From NCBI RefSeq assembly GCF_009455635.1, contig NZ_QPER01000002.1, forward strand, positions 620,001 through 684,000: a stretch of DNA of 64,000 nt, in the 5' to 3' direction. Shown piece after piece: positions 1 through 9,274 of the stretch. Origin of the DNA: Paraburkholderia agricolaris. GTDB taxonomy: Bacteria > Pseudomonadota > Gammaproteobacteria > Burkholderiales > Burkholderiaceae. How positions within the stretch are numbered: the first letter of the stretch is position 1; every line of letters starts with the position of its first letter. The translations under genes and the position numbers were made by a program. The notes below the pieces were generated by a model. That model made no database searches. It had not been told where the DNA came from and was given only the letters and a program-made list of their open reading frames with translations.

Positions 1-360
1 AGCGCAACGACAGACGTGCTGCACCTGTATCGCCCCGCTATCGGTCCGGCGGGCGACGTGGGTAAGACGCTCGGACTTGCTGCTCGTTGGGGGTGGGCAG
101 AATCAAAGCGGTTGACGACGGTCTGGAATAGTGGCCTTTCCGAAAAGCTTGCGCGAGTGGTCAGGTCGTCAATCCCATCTGGTGACCAAACGCAATGGAT
201 CGAGCTTGATGCAACGGTGGGGAACTGCGCAGTCGCGGGGGGCTGGCTCGCCACCGCGCTCGCTGCGGAGCACGCGACGCATACCGGCGAAGCGCAACTG
301 GTCCTCACTCAGGAAGGTGATGAGATGGCCGCCCTCGTCTGCAGAAAACAACATGAATGA
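1..360 (+). CDS. 3' end of an unidentified T6SS-cluster gene (partial)
   Basis: The frame is open from the first base of the window to a TGA at 358-360, so this is the last 119 codons of a gene that begins to the left. The product is an Ala/Gly-rich soluble tail without membrane segments. A Gly-Asp-Val-Gly stretch followed by Leu-Gly-Leu-Ala is faintly reminiscent of the C-terminal part of thiolase/ketoacyl-synthase-like proteins sometimes found in Burkholderia T6SS loci; that is only an impression. Its stop overlaps the tssM start by 8 bases (ATGAATGA at 353-360), so it is very probably co-transcribed and translationally coupled with tssM. Function unknown. Confidence 0.6.
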   Translation, partial: SATTDVLHLYRPAIGPAGDVGKTLGLAARWGWAESKRLTTVWNSGLSEKLARVVRSSIPSGDQTQWIELDATVGNCAVAGGWLATALAAEHATHTGEAQLVLTQEGDEMAALVCRKQHE

Positions 361-3300
361 ATCTAAGCCACAACCCACAGCGATCTTCATAGGCATCGCG
401 GTCGCCGTTGTCTTCATTGCGGTGGGCATTGCCGTGTGGTTTGAAGGGCCTCGATACGGCTGGTCCCGTAACACAAGGATCATTATCGAGCTGAGCCTGC
501 TGTCCGGGTTGCTTCTGTCGCTGCTGTTCATCAAATACTTCGAGGCAGTCGTACTCTGGATCGCTTCGATGCGAATTGCCAGGTGGCTTGCGAGCTACGA
601 TCGGCACAGGAACATCCATAACGGAACTGGGCAAACCTCCACCGCCGCTGCACGAGGATCGGGGTCATTCGTTGGACTGTGCGACGCGCTTCGCGAACGT
701 CATGGATGGCGCTGGCGGTACAGAGATCGATGGGTACTGGTTGCGGGGGACGACCCGATCGTCAGGCGCCTCGCCCCCGATCTTGCGCAGAACGGTTATA
801 GGATCTCCGGCAACACTCTGCTGCTCTACGCAAGGCAGACTGGTGGACAGATGGATACCACGTCGCTGGATCAGATCCGGCGCTTGCGCCGGAGGCGACC
901 GGTCGATGCCATTGTGGCGGTCTTTCGGACGCATACCTCTGGCAGCCAGCCGTCCGATGCGGAGTACACCGCCCAGCGGCTCATCCGCCATGCGCGCGTG
1001 CTGCGCTGGGCGGCTCCGGTGTACCTGCTGAATGTGACCGACGCTGGCGACGAGACGTCCGGCCCGCACGAAGCGATCGGCTGCACATGGTCGAATGCCG
1101 GCGTCCGTCCGGACGAAGTCGATGCCTCGCTGCGCGGGCTGTCCGGCGAGCTGGCCAATGCGGGTGTCATGCGTCTTGCGAAGGACCCTTCAGACCGATA
1201 TGCAGCCGAGCTGTCGCAGCATATTGCCCGCCATGGCAATTTTCTATCGGACCTGGTCGCGCGGATTGGCCAATTCCGCATCTGGCGCAGCGCGATTCAC
1301 GGCGTGCTTTTCACGCCGATCTTCAGGGAGCGCGTCAGTGAAGCGTCGGACGTTCCGACGGAGGATGGCGAAGGCGATCCCATCCGGCAACAGCTCGTCT
1401 GGCAGACCGTTGCCGACCATAGCCGCCGCATCCACGGCCGCCGCGTTGGTTTCTCTCTCCCGACGACCGCCGCGTGGATTGCGACCACACTGATCGGATT
1501 CTGGATCGCGGGCACCATGCTGTCGGGCTTCACGAACCGGTCGACAATCCAGATGGCGACCAGCACGGCGACAAAGCTCGCGGCCACTCAGGACCCCACG
1601 GAAGCCGTCCTGACCCTTGACAGTCTGCAAAAGCAGTTCGATACCCTCGAAATCCGCCAGCACGACGGCGCGCCGTGGCATACCCGCTTCGGCCTGAACC
1701 GCGACGCGGCACTCCTTACCACCCTGTGGCCCGTCTACGAAGGCGGAGCCGCCCGCCTGGTAGTCGCGCCTATCCGCGCCAGGCTAGAGGAACGGCTACA
1801 GCAACTGGCCTCGCTCTCAGACGCGGACATTGCAAGCGGTGGGGACGCGCAGATCAAGTCCGCGTACGACACACTGAAGACGTATCTGATGCTCGCGAAA
1901 CCCGAGCGCGCCGACACGAAATTCCTCACGCAGCAACTGTTAGCAACCGGAGAGCCCGCTCGTCCCGTCAACTCATCCCTGAGCGACGGTGCATGGCAGG
2001 ATCTGCGTGAGCATCTGGCCGCGTTCTACGCGAATCACCTCATACAACATCCGGCGGCCAGCGGCACGTCGCTCGCGATCGTTCCCGACGCATTGCTGGT
2101 CGGTGCAGCACGCGAGACCGTGATCGGCGTGAGAGGCATCCAGAACTCGACCGACACCGTCTACCAGCAGATCGTGGATGACGCAAAACCCAAGTATCCG
2201 CCGGTGTCCTTGTCGACCCTGCTGGGCGACACGAGCAGCCGCGGACTGTTCAGCACGACGGCAACCGTGCCAGGGGTTTTCACACGGGCTGCGTGGGACG
2301 AACGGATTTCTAAGGCGATCGATGACGCAAACGAACAGGGCAGCGTTGACGGCGACTGGGTACTGTCCGACAGCCGGACCCGTGCCACGCCGACGGCATC
2401 GCTCAAGACCGAGTTGAGGCAACGCTATTTCGACGACTACGCTCGCGCGTGGCAGACATTCCTGAACAGCATCCGCTGGCAGCCGACGGCAACGCTCTCC
2501 GGCACAGTCGACCAACTGACCCTGCTCGGCGATCCGCAACGCTCGCCGCTCGTCGCATTGATGAATGTCGTCGTGTACCAGGCTGAAACCGGCGCAACGG
2601 CACAATCGCTTTCGGACACGCTGCTCAACAAGGCGCAGCAACTGGTCGGTGCCGATGAGAAGGACCCATCGAAGATTGCCCAGCCGCAAGACGCTGCCCC
2701 GCTGGCGGCCGCATTCGGCCCCTTGGTGCGGCTGACAGGCAACGATCTGGCCGCGGGAGGCGCCGGTAACAGTAAGGCGTCCGCGCGGATGGCCGCAGCA
2801 GGCGATCTGAGTCTGGCGCGTTTTCTGGAGCGCGTCACCGCAATGCGGCTGAAGCTCCAGCAGATCATGATGAGCACCGATCCGGACGCGATGTCACGCT
2901 CGGCAGCCCAGGCCGTGCTGCAAGGCAAGACCTCGGATATTGCCGACAGTCGCGACTACGCGAGCCGCGTGGCCGCAAGCCTCGGGCAGCAATGGGCGGC
3001 CTTCGGCGACCTGTTCCAGCAGCCGTTCGAGCAGACGTGGCAGGTCGTCCTGCAGCCGGCGGCATCGAGCCTGAACGATACCTGGCGCAGCGGAATTCTC
3101 GCCGACTGGAACCGGAGCTTCGGTGGTCGCTATCCGTTCGCCGACTCCGACAACGACGCATCGCTGCCGGAAATGGCGCGCTTCATGCGATCGGACAGTG
3201 GTGTGATTACCCAGTTCGTCAGCACGCAGTTGGCCGGCGTTGTCGAGCGGCAGGGTGATCGCTGGGTTAGCACGCACGGATCGGACGATAACTTTCTGAC

Positions 3301-4006
3301 GGTCGACCCGGCCTTCCTCACCGCGTTGAACACGCTGATGCGTGTGTCGACCTCGTTTTTTCCATCGGGCGATGCGCGCGTGCGTTTCGAGCTGCGTGCA
3401 GTGTCCACGCCAGGCATTACCGACATGAAGATCGTGCTCTCAGGCCGCGAGCTGCACTACTTCAATCAGAAGGAAGAGTGGACGCCGTTCATCTGGCCGG
3501 GCGATGCGCTGGAGAACATCTCGCGCATCGAATGGCAGACGCAGGAGGGCGGCCTGCGCTCGGCGCTCGATACGCCGGGCCGATTCGGATTGATTCGCCT
3601 CCTCGAACGCGCGAGGGTCACGCCGCAGGACAACGCACGCTATCTGCTTGCGTGGATGCCGGACCCGACTCAGGACATCCCGCTAAAAGTGCAGCTACGC
3701 AGCGAAGTCGGGGCGGGACCGCTCGACATGCTCGCGCTCCGGCATTTCTCGCTGCCGCAGCGCATTTTTTTGACGGGGTCGTCGCGTGGTAACCAGAAGG
3801 GAGCCCTCGACGAACTTCCTCCACTGCCGGCGTCGATGACGGCGGCAGCGGCCGCAGCGGCGTCGTCGCCTACTTCTACGGCCACGCCGGTGGAATCCCG
3901 CGACGACGGCAAACCACCGTCCGATTCGAATCCACCCGTGGCAGGCCGCGTGAAAGCGGGATTAACCCGCGCGAATCGCCTGCTAGCCGATGCATTTGTT
4001 TATTGA
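353..4006 (+). CDS. tssM: T6SS inner-membrane protein TssM (IcmF/VasK), P-loop-less
   Basis: 1217-residue TssM, the large inner-membrane component of the TssJLM complex that anchors the T6SS to the envelope. Two hydrophobic segments lie near the N terminus (about residues 8-30 and 40-70) and a third at about 375-400 (from AAWIATTLIGFWIAG). The long periplasmic part ends with the typical IcmF C-terminal beta domain (VRFELRAVSTPG, then PGRFGLIRLLERA). The cytoplasmic domain between TM2 and TM3 shows no Walker A motif: where GxxxxGKT/S is expected the sequence is WVLVAGDDPIVRRL, so it is unlikely to bind nucleotide in the classical way. The frame is open further upstream to 131, but the ATG at 353 overlaps the previous stop and gives the expected MNESK-TM1 start. 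The TssM periplasmic domain is known to contact TssJ, encoded at the end of this operon. Confidence 0.93.
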   Translation: MNESKPQPTAIFIGIAVAVVFIAVGIAVWFEGPRYGWSRNTRIIIELSLLSGLLLSLLFIKYFEAVVLWIASMRIARWLASYDRHRNIHNGTGQTSTAAARGSGSFVGLCDALRERHGWRWRYRDRWVLVAGDDPIVRRLAPDLAQNGYRISGNTLLLYARQTGGQMDTTSLDQIRRLRRRRPVDAIVAVFRTHTSGSQPSDAEYTAQRLIRHARVLRWAAPVYLLNVTDAGDETSGPHEAIGCTWSNAGVRPDEVDASLRGLSGELANAGVMRLAKDPSDRYAAELSQHIARHGNFLSDLVARIGQFRIWRSAIHGVLFTPIFRERVSEASDVPTEDGEGDPIRQQLVWQTVADHSRRIHGRRVGFSLPTTAAWIATTLIGFWIAGTMLSGFTNRSTIQMATSTATKLAATQDPTEAVLTLDSLQKQFDTLEIRQHDGAPWHTRFGLNRDAALLTTLWPVYEGGAARLVVAPIRARLEERLQQLASLSDADIASGGDAQIKSAYDTLKTYLMLAKPERADTKFLTQQLLATGEPARPVNSSLSDGAWQDLREHLAAFYANHLIQHPAASGTSLAIVPDALLVGAARETVIGVRGIQNSTDTVYQQIVDDAKPKYPPVSLSTLLGDTSSRGLFSTTATVPGVFTRAAWDERISKAIDDANEQGSVDGDWVLSDSRTRATPTASLKTELRQRYFDDYARAWQTFLNSIRWQPTATLSGTVDQLTLLGDPQRSPLVALMNVVVYQAETGATAQSLSDTLLNKAQQLVGADEKDPSKIAQPQDAAPLAAAFGPLVRLTGNDLAAGGAGNSKASARMAAAGDLSLARFLERVTAMRLKLQQIMMSTDPDAMSRSAAQAVLQGKTSDIADSRDYASRVAASLGQQWAAFGDLFQQPFEQTWQVVLQPAASSLNDTWRSGILADWNRSFGGRYPFADSDNDASLPEMARFMRSDSGVITQFVSTQLAGVVERQGDRWVSTHGSDDNFLTVDPAFLTALNTLMRVSTSFFPSGDARVRFELRAVSTPGITDMKIVLSGRELHYFNQKEEWTPFIWPGDALENISRIEWQTQEGGLRSALDTPGRFGLIRLLERARVTPQDNARYLLAWMPDPTQDIPLKVQLRSEVGAGPLDMLALRHFSLPQRIFLTGSSRGNQKGALDELPPLPASMTAAAAAAASSPTSTATPVESRDDGKPPSDSNPPVAGRVKAGLTRANRLLADAFVY

Positions 4007-4015
4007 GGTCGACGT

Positions 4016-5599
4016 GTGCTAACTCATTTCGTCAAGAATCTGCTGGGCACGAACGCGGCTCTTTCGTTGCCGCGCGCACGCGCCGACGTCTGGTCGTCAT
4101 GGCTCGTGCCATTTCCCGGCGAACATCCCTGTGGCCGCGATCCTGGCTACGAGGATGCGTTCTTCGAACTGAAGGACGAAGCCGCGAAGCTCACGGGTAT
4201 CGATGACACCCTGATCGTGCGTTCCTGTGAGCAACTGATCACGGGAACCGGCAAGGATCTGCGCGTGGCCGGCCACTACACATTCGCGCGATTGCGCCAG
4301 CACGGTCCGGCAGGTTTTGCGGACGGTCTGGAGCTGATCGCGACGCTGGTTGAGCGCTTCGATGCAGCACTACTGCCCGCACGTGCTGAAACGAAGAAAG
4401 GGGCGCTTGAAATACTCGCGACCACGCGCATGGTCGATCTGCTCGAAAGCCGCGGTGAGTTCGCACCCGCGGATCTTGAGCGCGCGATGGCGGCACTCAA
4501 CCTGCTTCTCACGCGTACCAGTGAGTGGCCCGAAGCGGCGCGCCCCAACCTGCAACCGCTCGTCGCGTGCCTGGAACGCAACCGCGAGTCGACGCGCAGT
4601 GCGGATCAGGAGACAGATTCACCCCAGCAGGCACTGCAGGGCGCCACGGGCAAAGCAACCGGCGCCGTGTCTTCCACGCGCGATCTGCTGGACCAGGCGC
4701 GCACGATGGCAAGCTGGCTGCGCGATCAGGAAAACGGCTACCTGCCATCGGTGCGGCTCGTGCGCAGCGTTCGCTGGGACACCCTGCACGAGGTGCCACC
4801 CGCCGACGCGCAGTTCCGCACACGTCTCGTCCCGCCGCGCGCCGAACTGCGCCAGCAGATGAAGCGCCTCGTATTGCAGAAGCACTGGCACGAACTGCTC
4901 GAACGCGTTGAAGGTGCATTCATGGAAGGCGTGAATCACCTATGGCTCGATCTACAGTACTTCCAGCATATTTCGCTTGATCGCGTCGGCGCACCGTATA
5001 ACGCGTGGCGTGAACTTCTGCGGGCGGACTTCGCACTCTTTCTCGAACGTCTGCCAGGAATCGAGCGGCTCGCATTCAACGAAGGCACGCCGTTCGCCGA
5101 CGACACTACGCTCGAATGGATCGCCCGTCATGCGGTTGTGCGTGATCTTGAAGCGGGCGAGACGGTCGCCCCACTATCCGTCTCGGCCGAAAGCGAGGAC
5201 GGTGCGGCTGGCGATTGGCCCGAGATCGAAGCGCAGGCCAGGGATCTCGCCGCAAGCCAAAGCCTCGAGGCCGCGTTCGCGTGGCTGGAATCGCTGCCCG
5301 GAGTCAGGACCGAGCGGCAGCGCTATCTGCAACGTTTCGTCATGGCACGCCTCGCCGATCACGCGGGCCGTATCGATGCCGCGTTGCCGTTGCTCGTCGA
5401 ACTGGATGCCGCGACGCAAACTGTGCCGCTCGTGCGCTGGGAGCCCTCGCTCGCCTTCGAGGTGAAGCAGCAACTGATCAAGGCGCTCAGATCGGTGAGC
5501 CTTCGCAAGGACGCGGACAAGCCCATGCTCGCCCACCGCATCGACCAACTCCAGGGAGAGCTGACCGTGCTCGACCCTACACGAGCCCTCGCGCTATAA
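4016..5599 (+). CDS. tssA: T6SS baseplate/cap protein TssA
   Basis: 527-residue TssA. The N-terminal ImpA_N region is recognisable in PFPGEHPCGRDPGYEDAF (roughly residues 32-50) and in the following helices; the C-terminal half has the long helical VasJ/ImpA C-terminal type, including an LWLDLQYF stretch. TssA proteins prime baseplate assembly and coordinate sheath/tube polymerisation in the cytoplasm. The start is a GTG at 4016 with a GAGG ribosome-binding site at 4005-4008 overlapping the tssM stop; the gap to tssM is 9 bases. No transmembrane segment is seen. The gene is co-oriented with tssM and tssF and clearly part of one operon. Confidence 0.9.
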   Translation: MLTHFVKNLLGTNAALSLPRARADVWSSWLVPFPGEHPCGRDPGYEDAFFELKDEAAKLTGIDDTLIVRSCEQLITGTGKDLRVAGHYTFARLRQHGPAGFADGLELIATLVERFDAALLPARAETKKGALEILATTRMVDLLESRGEFAPADLERAMAALNLLLTRTSEWPEAARPNLQPLVACLERNRESTRSADQETDSPQQALQGATGKATGAVSSTRDLLDQARTMASWLRDQENGYLPSVRLVRSVRWDTLHEVPPADAQFRTRLVPPRAELRQQMKRLVLQKHWHELLERVEGAFMEGVNHLWLDLQYFQHISLDRVGAPYNAWRELLRADFALFLERLPGIERLAFNEGTPFADDTTLEWIARHAVVRDLEAGETVAPLSVSAESEDGAAGDWPEIEAQARDLAASQSLEAAFAWLESLPGVRTERQRYLQRFVMARLADHAGRIDAALPLLVELDAATQTVPLVRWEPSLAFEVKQQLIKALRSVSLRKDADKPMLAHRIDQLQGELTVLDPTRALAL

Positions 5600-5611
5600 C
5601 AACGAGTTTTC

Positions 5612-7426
5612 ATGGACCAAGACGATTCAATCCTCCGCTACTACGAAGCCGAAATGCGTTACCTGCGCGAGGCAGGCAAGGAATTCGCGCGAGCGCATCC
5701 CGATCGCGCACGCATGCTCAATCTCGATCGCGTGGGGGATCGAGATCCATCCGTCGAACGGCTTTACGAAGGCTTCGCATTCCTGACGGGTCGTTTGCAG
5801 CAGAAACTCGACGACGAACTGCCGGAGCTGACGGAGGGACTGGTGAACCTGCTGTGGCCGCACTATCTGCGCATGATTCCGTCGCTGTCGATCGTGGAGT
5901 TCTTTCCGCTCGTCGAAAAGTTGCAGAAGACTGAAATAGTGTCGGCCGGCGTACCGGTGCGCTCGGCTCCGATCGTGACCCCAGCGCCACCCGGCATGGA
6001 AGGCGCCGCGCCGAAAACCGTGCAATGCGTCTACTGCACGACGCAGGCGGTGACGCTCCAGCCGATGCGCCTCACCCATGCGGGGCCGGATGTTCGTCAC
6101 GACGGCCGATCGGTGATCCGGCTGCGCTTCGAGATCGATCGTTCGGCTCGGCGTGAGGCCACCGATCTGTCGAAACTGCGCCTGTACCTGAACGCGGATC
6201 TGCCCACTGCCTTCGCAATGCACCTCGCGCTGACCCGTCAGGTGGACTCTGTCTCGTTGCGGATTCCTGAGTCGCAGCAAGGCAACGTGCAGTTGCTTGA
6301 GGGCCTGCGCATCGAGCCTGCTGGTTTTACGCTGGAAGAGCGCTTGTGGCCGAGGGCCGAGGCAGAATTTTCGGGCTTTCAACTGCTACTCGAGTATTTC
6401 GCGTTCCGGGAGAAGTTCCTGTTCGTCGACCTGTGCAATCTGAATATCGCGAAGTTGCCGGCAGATACCTACAGCTTCGAACTGGAAATCCTGCTCAAGC
6501 ACGCTTACCCGTCCGACCAGCGCTTCACGGTGGAGAACGTGCGGCTCTTCTGTGCGCCGGTTATCAACCTGTTTCCGCTCGACGCCGAACCGATCGACGT
6601 CAATCACCACGAGACGGAATACCGGGTTGTCGCTGCCGGCCACCAGGGGGCCAACATCGAAACGTACTCAGTCGACGCGATCGAGTCGTTCGATCATGCT
6701 AATGCGCAGCGTTACGAGTATGTGCAGTTCGCGACGTTCCGGCACCGCGGCGGGATGTTGCGCCATGAGGCACCGGAGCGGTACTTCCACACGCGCGTAC
6801 GGCGGGGTGTAAACGGGCTGCATGACACGTGGGTCATCCTCGGCGGCCACGCGTGGGAGACGATGGAGGATCTGCCGGCAGAAAATCTGTCGCTACGTGT
6901 GACGGGCACGAACGGCATGCTGCCGAGAAAGGGGCTGCGCGAAGCGAGCATTGATGAATTGGGCGAGAGCACGCCGAACGTGTCGGCGGTGCGCAATCGG
7001 GCAGCGCTAACGCTACCGCTCTATCCGCCCACCGGCGACCGCTTCCAGTGGCGGGTGCTATCTCACCTCGCGCCGAACTTCCTGTCGATGATGGACGCGG
7101 AAGTGCTGCGCGGTGCCTTGGCGCTTTACGACTGGACCAACGACGAGCTGAACCGCCGGCGCCTGGCGGGCATCCTGCACGTCTCGGAGGAACTGCTCGA
7201 GGAGGTGTCGGGCGGCTCGGTCGAGCGGGGTGTGCTGATCGAGGTTACGCTCGACAGTCATGCGTTCGCAGGCGTCGGCGACGTGATGCTATTCGGCGAA
7301 CTGCTGCATCGTTTCTTCGCGCTTTATGCCGAGATCAACCTGTTCACGAAGCTTGCGATAGTGAGCCTGCCGTCGCGGCAACGCAATGAATGGCCGCGCA
7401 GCAAAGCGCTACGCTCCTCGCTATGA
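5612..7426 (+). CDS. tssF: T6SS baseplate protein TssF (VasA/ImpG)
   Basis: 604-residue TssF, a baseplate wedge component that works with TssG, TssE and TssK. The family hallmark N terminus is clear: YYEAEMRYLREAGKEFA, followed by DPSVERLYEGFAFL and the ELTEGLVNLLWPHYLRMIPS segment that marks this family. Length is normal for TssF (about 590-620 residues). The gene starts 12 bases after tssA and its stop overlaps the tssG start. Cytoplasmic; no signal peptide or membrane segment. Confidence 0.95.
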   Translation: MDQDDSILRYYEAEMRYLREAGKEFARAHPDRARMLNLDRVGDRDPSVERLYEGFAFLTGRLQQKLDDELPELTEGLVNLLWPHYLRMIPSLSIVEFFPLVEKLQKTEIVSAGVPVRSAPIVTPAPPGMEGAAPKTVQCVYCTTQAVTLQPMRLTHAGPDVRHDGRSVIRLRFEIDRSARREATDLSKLRLYLNADLPTAFAMHLALTRQVDSVSLRIPESQQGNVQLLEGLRIEPAGFTLEERLWPRAEAEFSGFQLLLEYFAFREKFLFVDLCNLNIAKLPADTYSFELEILLKHAYPSDQRFTVENVRLFCAPVINLFPLDAEPIDVNHHETEYRVVAAGHQGANIETYSVDAIESFDHANAQRYEYVQFATFRHRGGMLRHEAPERYFHTRVRRGVNGLHDTWVILGGHAWETMEDLPAENLSLRVTGTNGMLPRKGLREASIDELGESTPNVSAVRNRAALTLPLYPPTGDRFQWRVLSHLAPNFLSMMDAEVLRGALALYDWTNDELNRRRLAGILHVSEELLEEVSGGSVERGVLIEVTLDSHAFAGVGDVMLFGELLHRFFALYAEINLFTKLAIVSLPSRQRNEWPRSKALRSSL

Positions 7427-8538
7427 AGTTAAAACCGCAAGCGCTGCCCAACAGCCTGGAGCCGCTGGTTGCGTCGCTGCTCGCACGTGCACCGACGATG
7501 AACTTCATGCAGTTGTGTCAACTGCTCGAAGTGTGTGTGCCGGAGCGTCCCGGCTTCGGTACGCGCGACACGCCGGAACATGAACCCGTGCGATTTCGCC
7601 CCCTCGCTCGCGTCGGTTTTCCGGCTGGCGAAATTGCCTTGGTCGAGTTTGACGAGGAGGGTTGCACCTACGGACCGAACACGCCGCCGACCGTGCGCAC
7701 GACGTTCATGGGGCTGTACGGGGTGGACGCAGCCATACCCTCGCACATGATCGACGACATCGTGCTGCGAACGGAAGGGCACGAGGCGCTCGAAGCATTT
7801 CTCGACCAGTTCAATCACCGGTTCGTCACGCTGCTGTATCGCGCCTGGAAAAAGTATCGTTACCCGGTCGGCTTCCGTCCGGGCGGCACCGATGCGCATT
7901 CACGCAGGCTATTGTCGCTGGCAGGTTTCGGCTGGGGTGACAAGCCCGCACGCGCCGGCCTGCCCGACTCGCGAGTACTCGCGCTGCTGGGGCTGCTGAT
8001 CCAGCGCACGCGCACGCCTGAAGGTCTTGCCGGTGTCGTGGCACTTGCCGTACCCGGTGTCGATGTACGTGTCGACGAGTTCTTCCCGGTTCTCAGGAGC
8101 GCGGGCAAGCCTCAACCGCTCACGTCCGCGAGCGGTGCCGCTGGTGTAAGGAGCGAGGGCAAGCGTTGTGGCCTCGGTGGGGCTTACGTGTTGGGCACGC
8201 GTCTGGTGTACCGGAGCCGCGCCGCCCGTGTGACGTTGCGGCCGGCGAGCGCGGAACAGGCCCACGACCTGTTGCCCGGTGCGTGGCTGCACCGCGAACT
8301 GATGGCCTTTATCCGTCTGTATGCGGGGACAAAGGCCGACGTGTTCCTGCGCATGGAAGTATCGTCGCGCGTTGCACCCGCGCCAGGAATCGGCACGGCG
8401 CTTGAACGTCACACGCCTCGACTTGCGTGGACCACTATTCTGCCTTCAGACGAAGAGCGTTTGATAACCATTGCGCTTGGCGCTTACGAAGCATTTCCGG
8501 CACCGGGGCCGAATCCGTTCCTCGTGCCGTCTGTCTGA
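7423..8538 (+). CDS. tssG: T6SS baseplate protein TssG (VasB/ImpH)
   Basis: 371-residue TssG, partner of TssF in the baseplate wedge. Family features include FMQLCQLLE near the N terminus, FRPLARVGFPAGEI, the TTFMGLYGVDAAIP segment with the conserved Phe-x-Gly-Leu-x-Gly, and a C-terminal WTTIL ending. The chosen ATG at 7423 overlaps the tssF stop in the classic ATGA arrangement, implying translational coupling. An in-frame ATG at 7390 would add 11 residues and overlap tssF by 37 bases; neither start has a strong ribosome-binding site. Confidence 0.92.
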   Translation: MKLKPQALPNSLEPLVASLLARAPTMNFMQLCQLLEVCVPERPGFGTRDTPEHEPVRFRPLARVGFPAGEIALVEFDEEGCTYGPNTPPTVRTTFMGLYGVDAAIPSHMIDDIVLRTEGHEALEAFLDQFNHRFVTLLYRAWKKYRYPVGFRPGGTDAHSRRLLSLAGFGWGDKPARAGLPDSRVLALLGLLIQRTRTPEGLAGVVALAVPGVDVRVDEFFPVLRSAGKPQPLTSASGAAGVRSEGKRCGLGGAYVLGTRLVYRSRAARVTLRPASAEQAHDLLPGAWLHRELMAFIRLYAGTKADVFLRMEVSSRVAPAPGIGTALERHTPRLAWTTILPSDEERLITIALGAYEAFPAPGPNPFLVPSV

Positions 8539-8551
8539 ATCTGGAGTGCTT

Positions 8552-9091
8552 ATGACTTTCCGCCTGATTACTTCGATCGCTGCCCTCCTTGCCGCAAGTC
8601 TGATGCTCAACGGATGTGGTGCATGGCAGACGGTGTCGGATTCGACCTCGAGTGCGTACCACGCTGTCTTCTACAAACAGGTCAAGGTGCTGAACGTCGA
8701 CCTCACCGCGCGCGCGTCGATCAATCCCGACGAAGCCATGCGCTCGACGTCAGTCGCCGTGCGCGTGTATCAGCTCAAGGATCGACAGCGCATAGACAAG
8801 GCCTCATATGACGATCTGCTGAAAAACGACAAGACTGTCCTTGCGCAGGATCTGCAGGACAACATGGCGACGATAGTCAGCCCCGGTGCTTCTGTAAGCG
8901 TTTCGCAGCCCATGCAGCCGGATACGCAATATGTAGGCGTTGTGGCGTTCTACCGGAACCCTGATTCGCACGGAAGCTGGCGTCGTGTGATTGCCAGGAA
9001 GAGACTGTCGGCGGATGCGCCACTGAAGCTTGAACTGGTCGAGCGCGATCTCGTGATGCCTGATGACAGGGCGAAGGTGAGGCCGGAGTAA
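8552..9091 (+). CDS. tssJ: T6SS outer-membrane lipoprotein TssJ (VasD/SciN)
   Basis: 179-residue lipoprotein that anchors the TssLM complex to the outer membrane. A short signal sequence ends in the lipobox LNGC, with the lipidated cysteine at residue 22. The mature part has the TssJ beta-sandwich pattern: LNVDLTARASINPDE, a VRVYQLKD strand and the loop around FYRNPDSHGSWR. The start at 8552 has GGAG at 8543-8546; the frame is open further upstream but that part overlaps tssG. It is the last T6SS gene visible; a strong hairpin follows 150 bp downstream. Confidence 0.93.
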   Translation: MTFRLITSIAALLAASLMLNGCGAWQTVSDSTSSAYHAVFYKQVKVLNVDLTARASINPDEAMRSTSVAVRVYQLKDRQRIDKASYDDLLKNDKTVLAQDLQDNMATIVSPGASVSVSQPMQPDTQYVGVVAFYRNPDSHGSWRRVIARKRLSADAPLKLELVERDLVMPDDRAKVRPE

Positions 9092-9237
9092 CGACGCGCG
9101 CGCCATCTCCGAACGTGTGGCCGCGGTTCTTTGCGTTGAGTCATGTCGGCGCACCGGCATGTGCCGGGCCTGACGTCGCGAGACTGTGACGCCGGTCAGG
9201 TCCGGCCGGGTTGCTTGCTATTGCACCCACGAGGTCT

Positions 9238-9269
9238 CGCGCGTGGTGCCCTTGGAGGCACCACGCGCG
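9238..9269. terminator. Strong 13-bp hairpin between tssJ and the convergent GGS gene
   Basis: CGCGCGTGGTGCC (9238-9250) is followed by the six-base loop CTTGGA and its perfect complement (9257-9269). It lies five bases beyond the stop of the convergent GGS-repeat gene and 147 bases after tssJ. There is no clear T-run on either side, so it may be a bidirectional or RNA-stabilising hairpin rather than a textbook intrinsic terminator. The gap 9092-9274 shows nothing else. Confidence 0.6.
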
Positions 9270-9274
9270 GCAGG

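Noticed and set aside
1..9091. Complete T6SS locus
   Set aside because: Only tssM, tssA, tssF, tssG and tssJ are present; tssB, C, D, E, H, I, K and L are not in the window.
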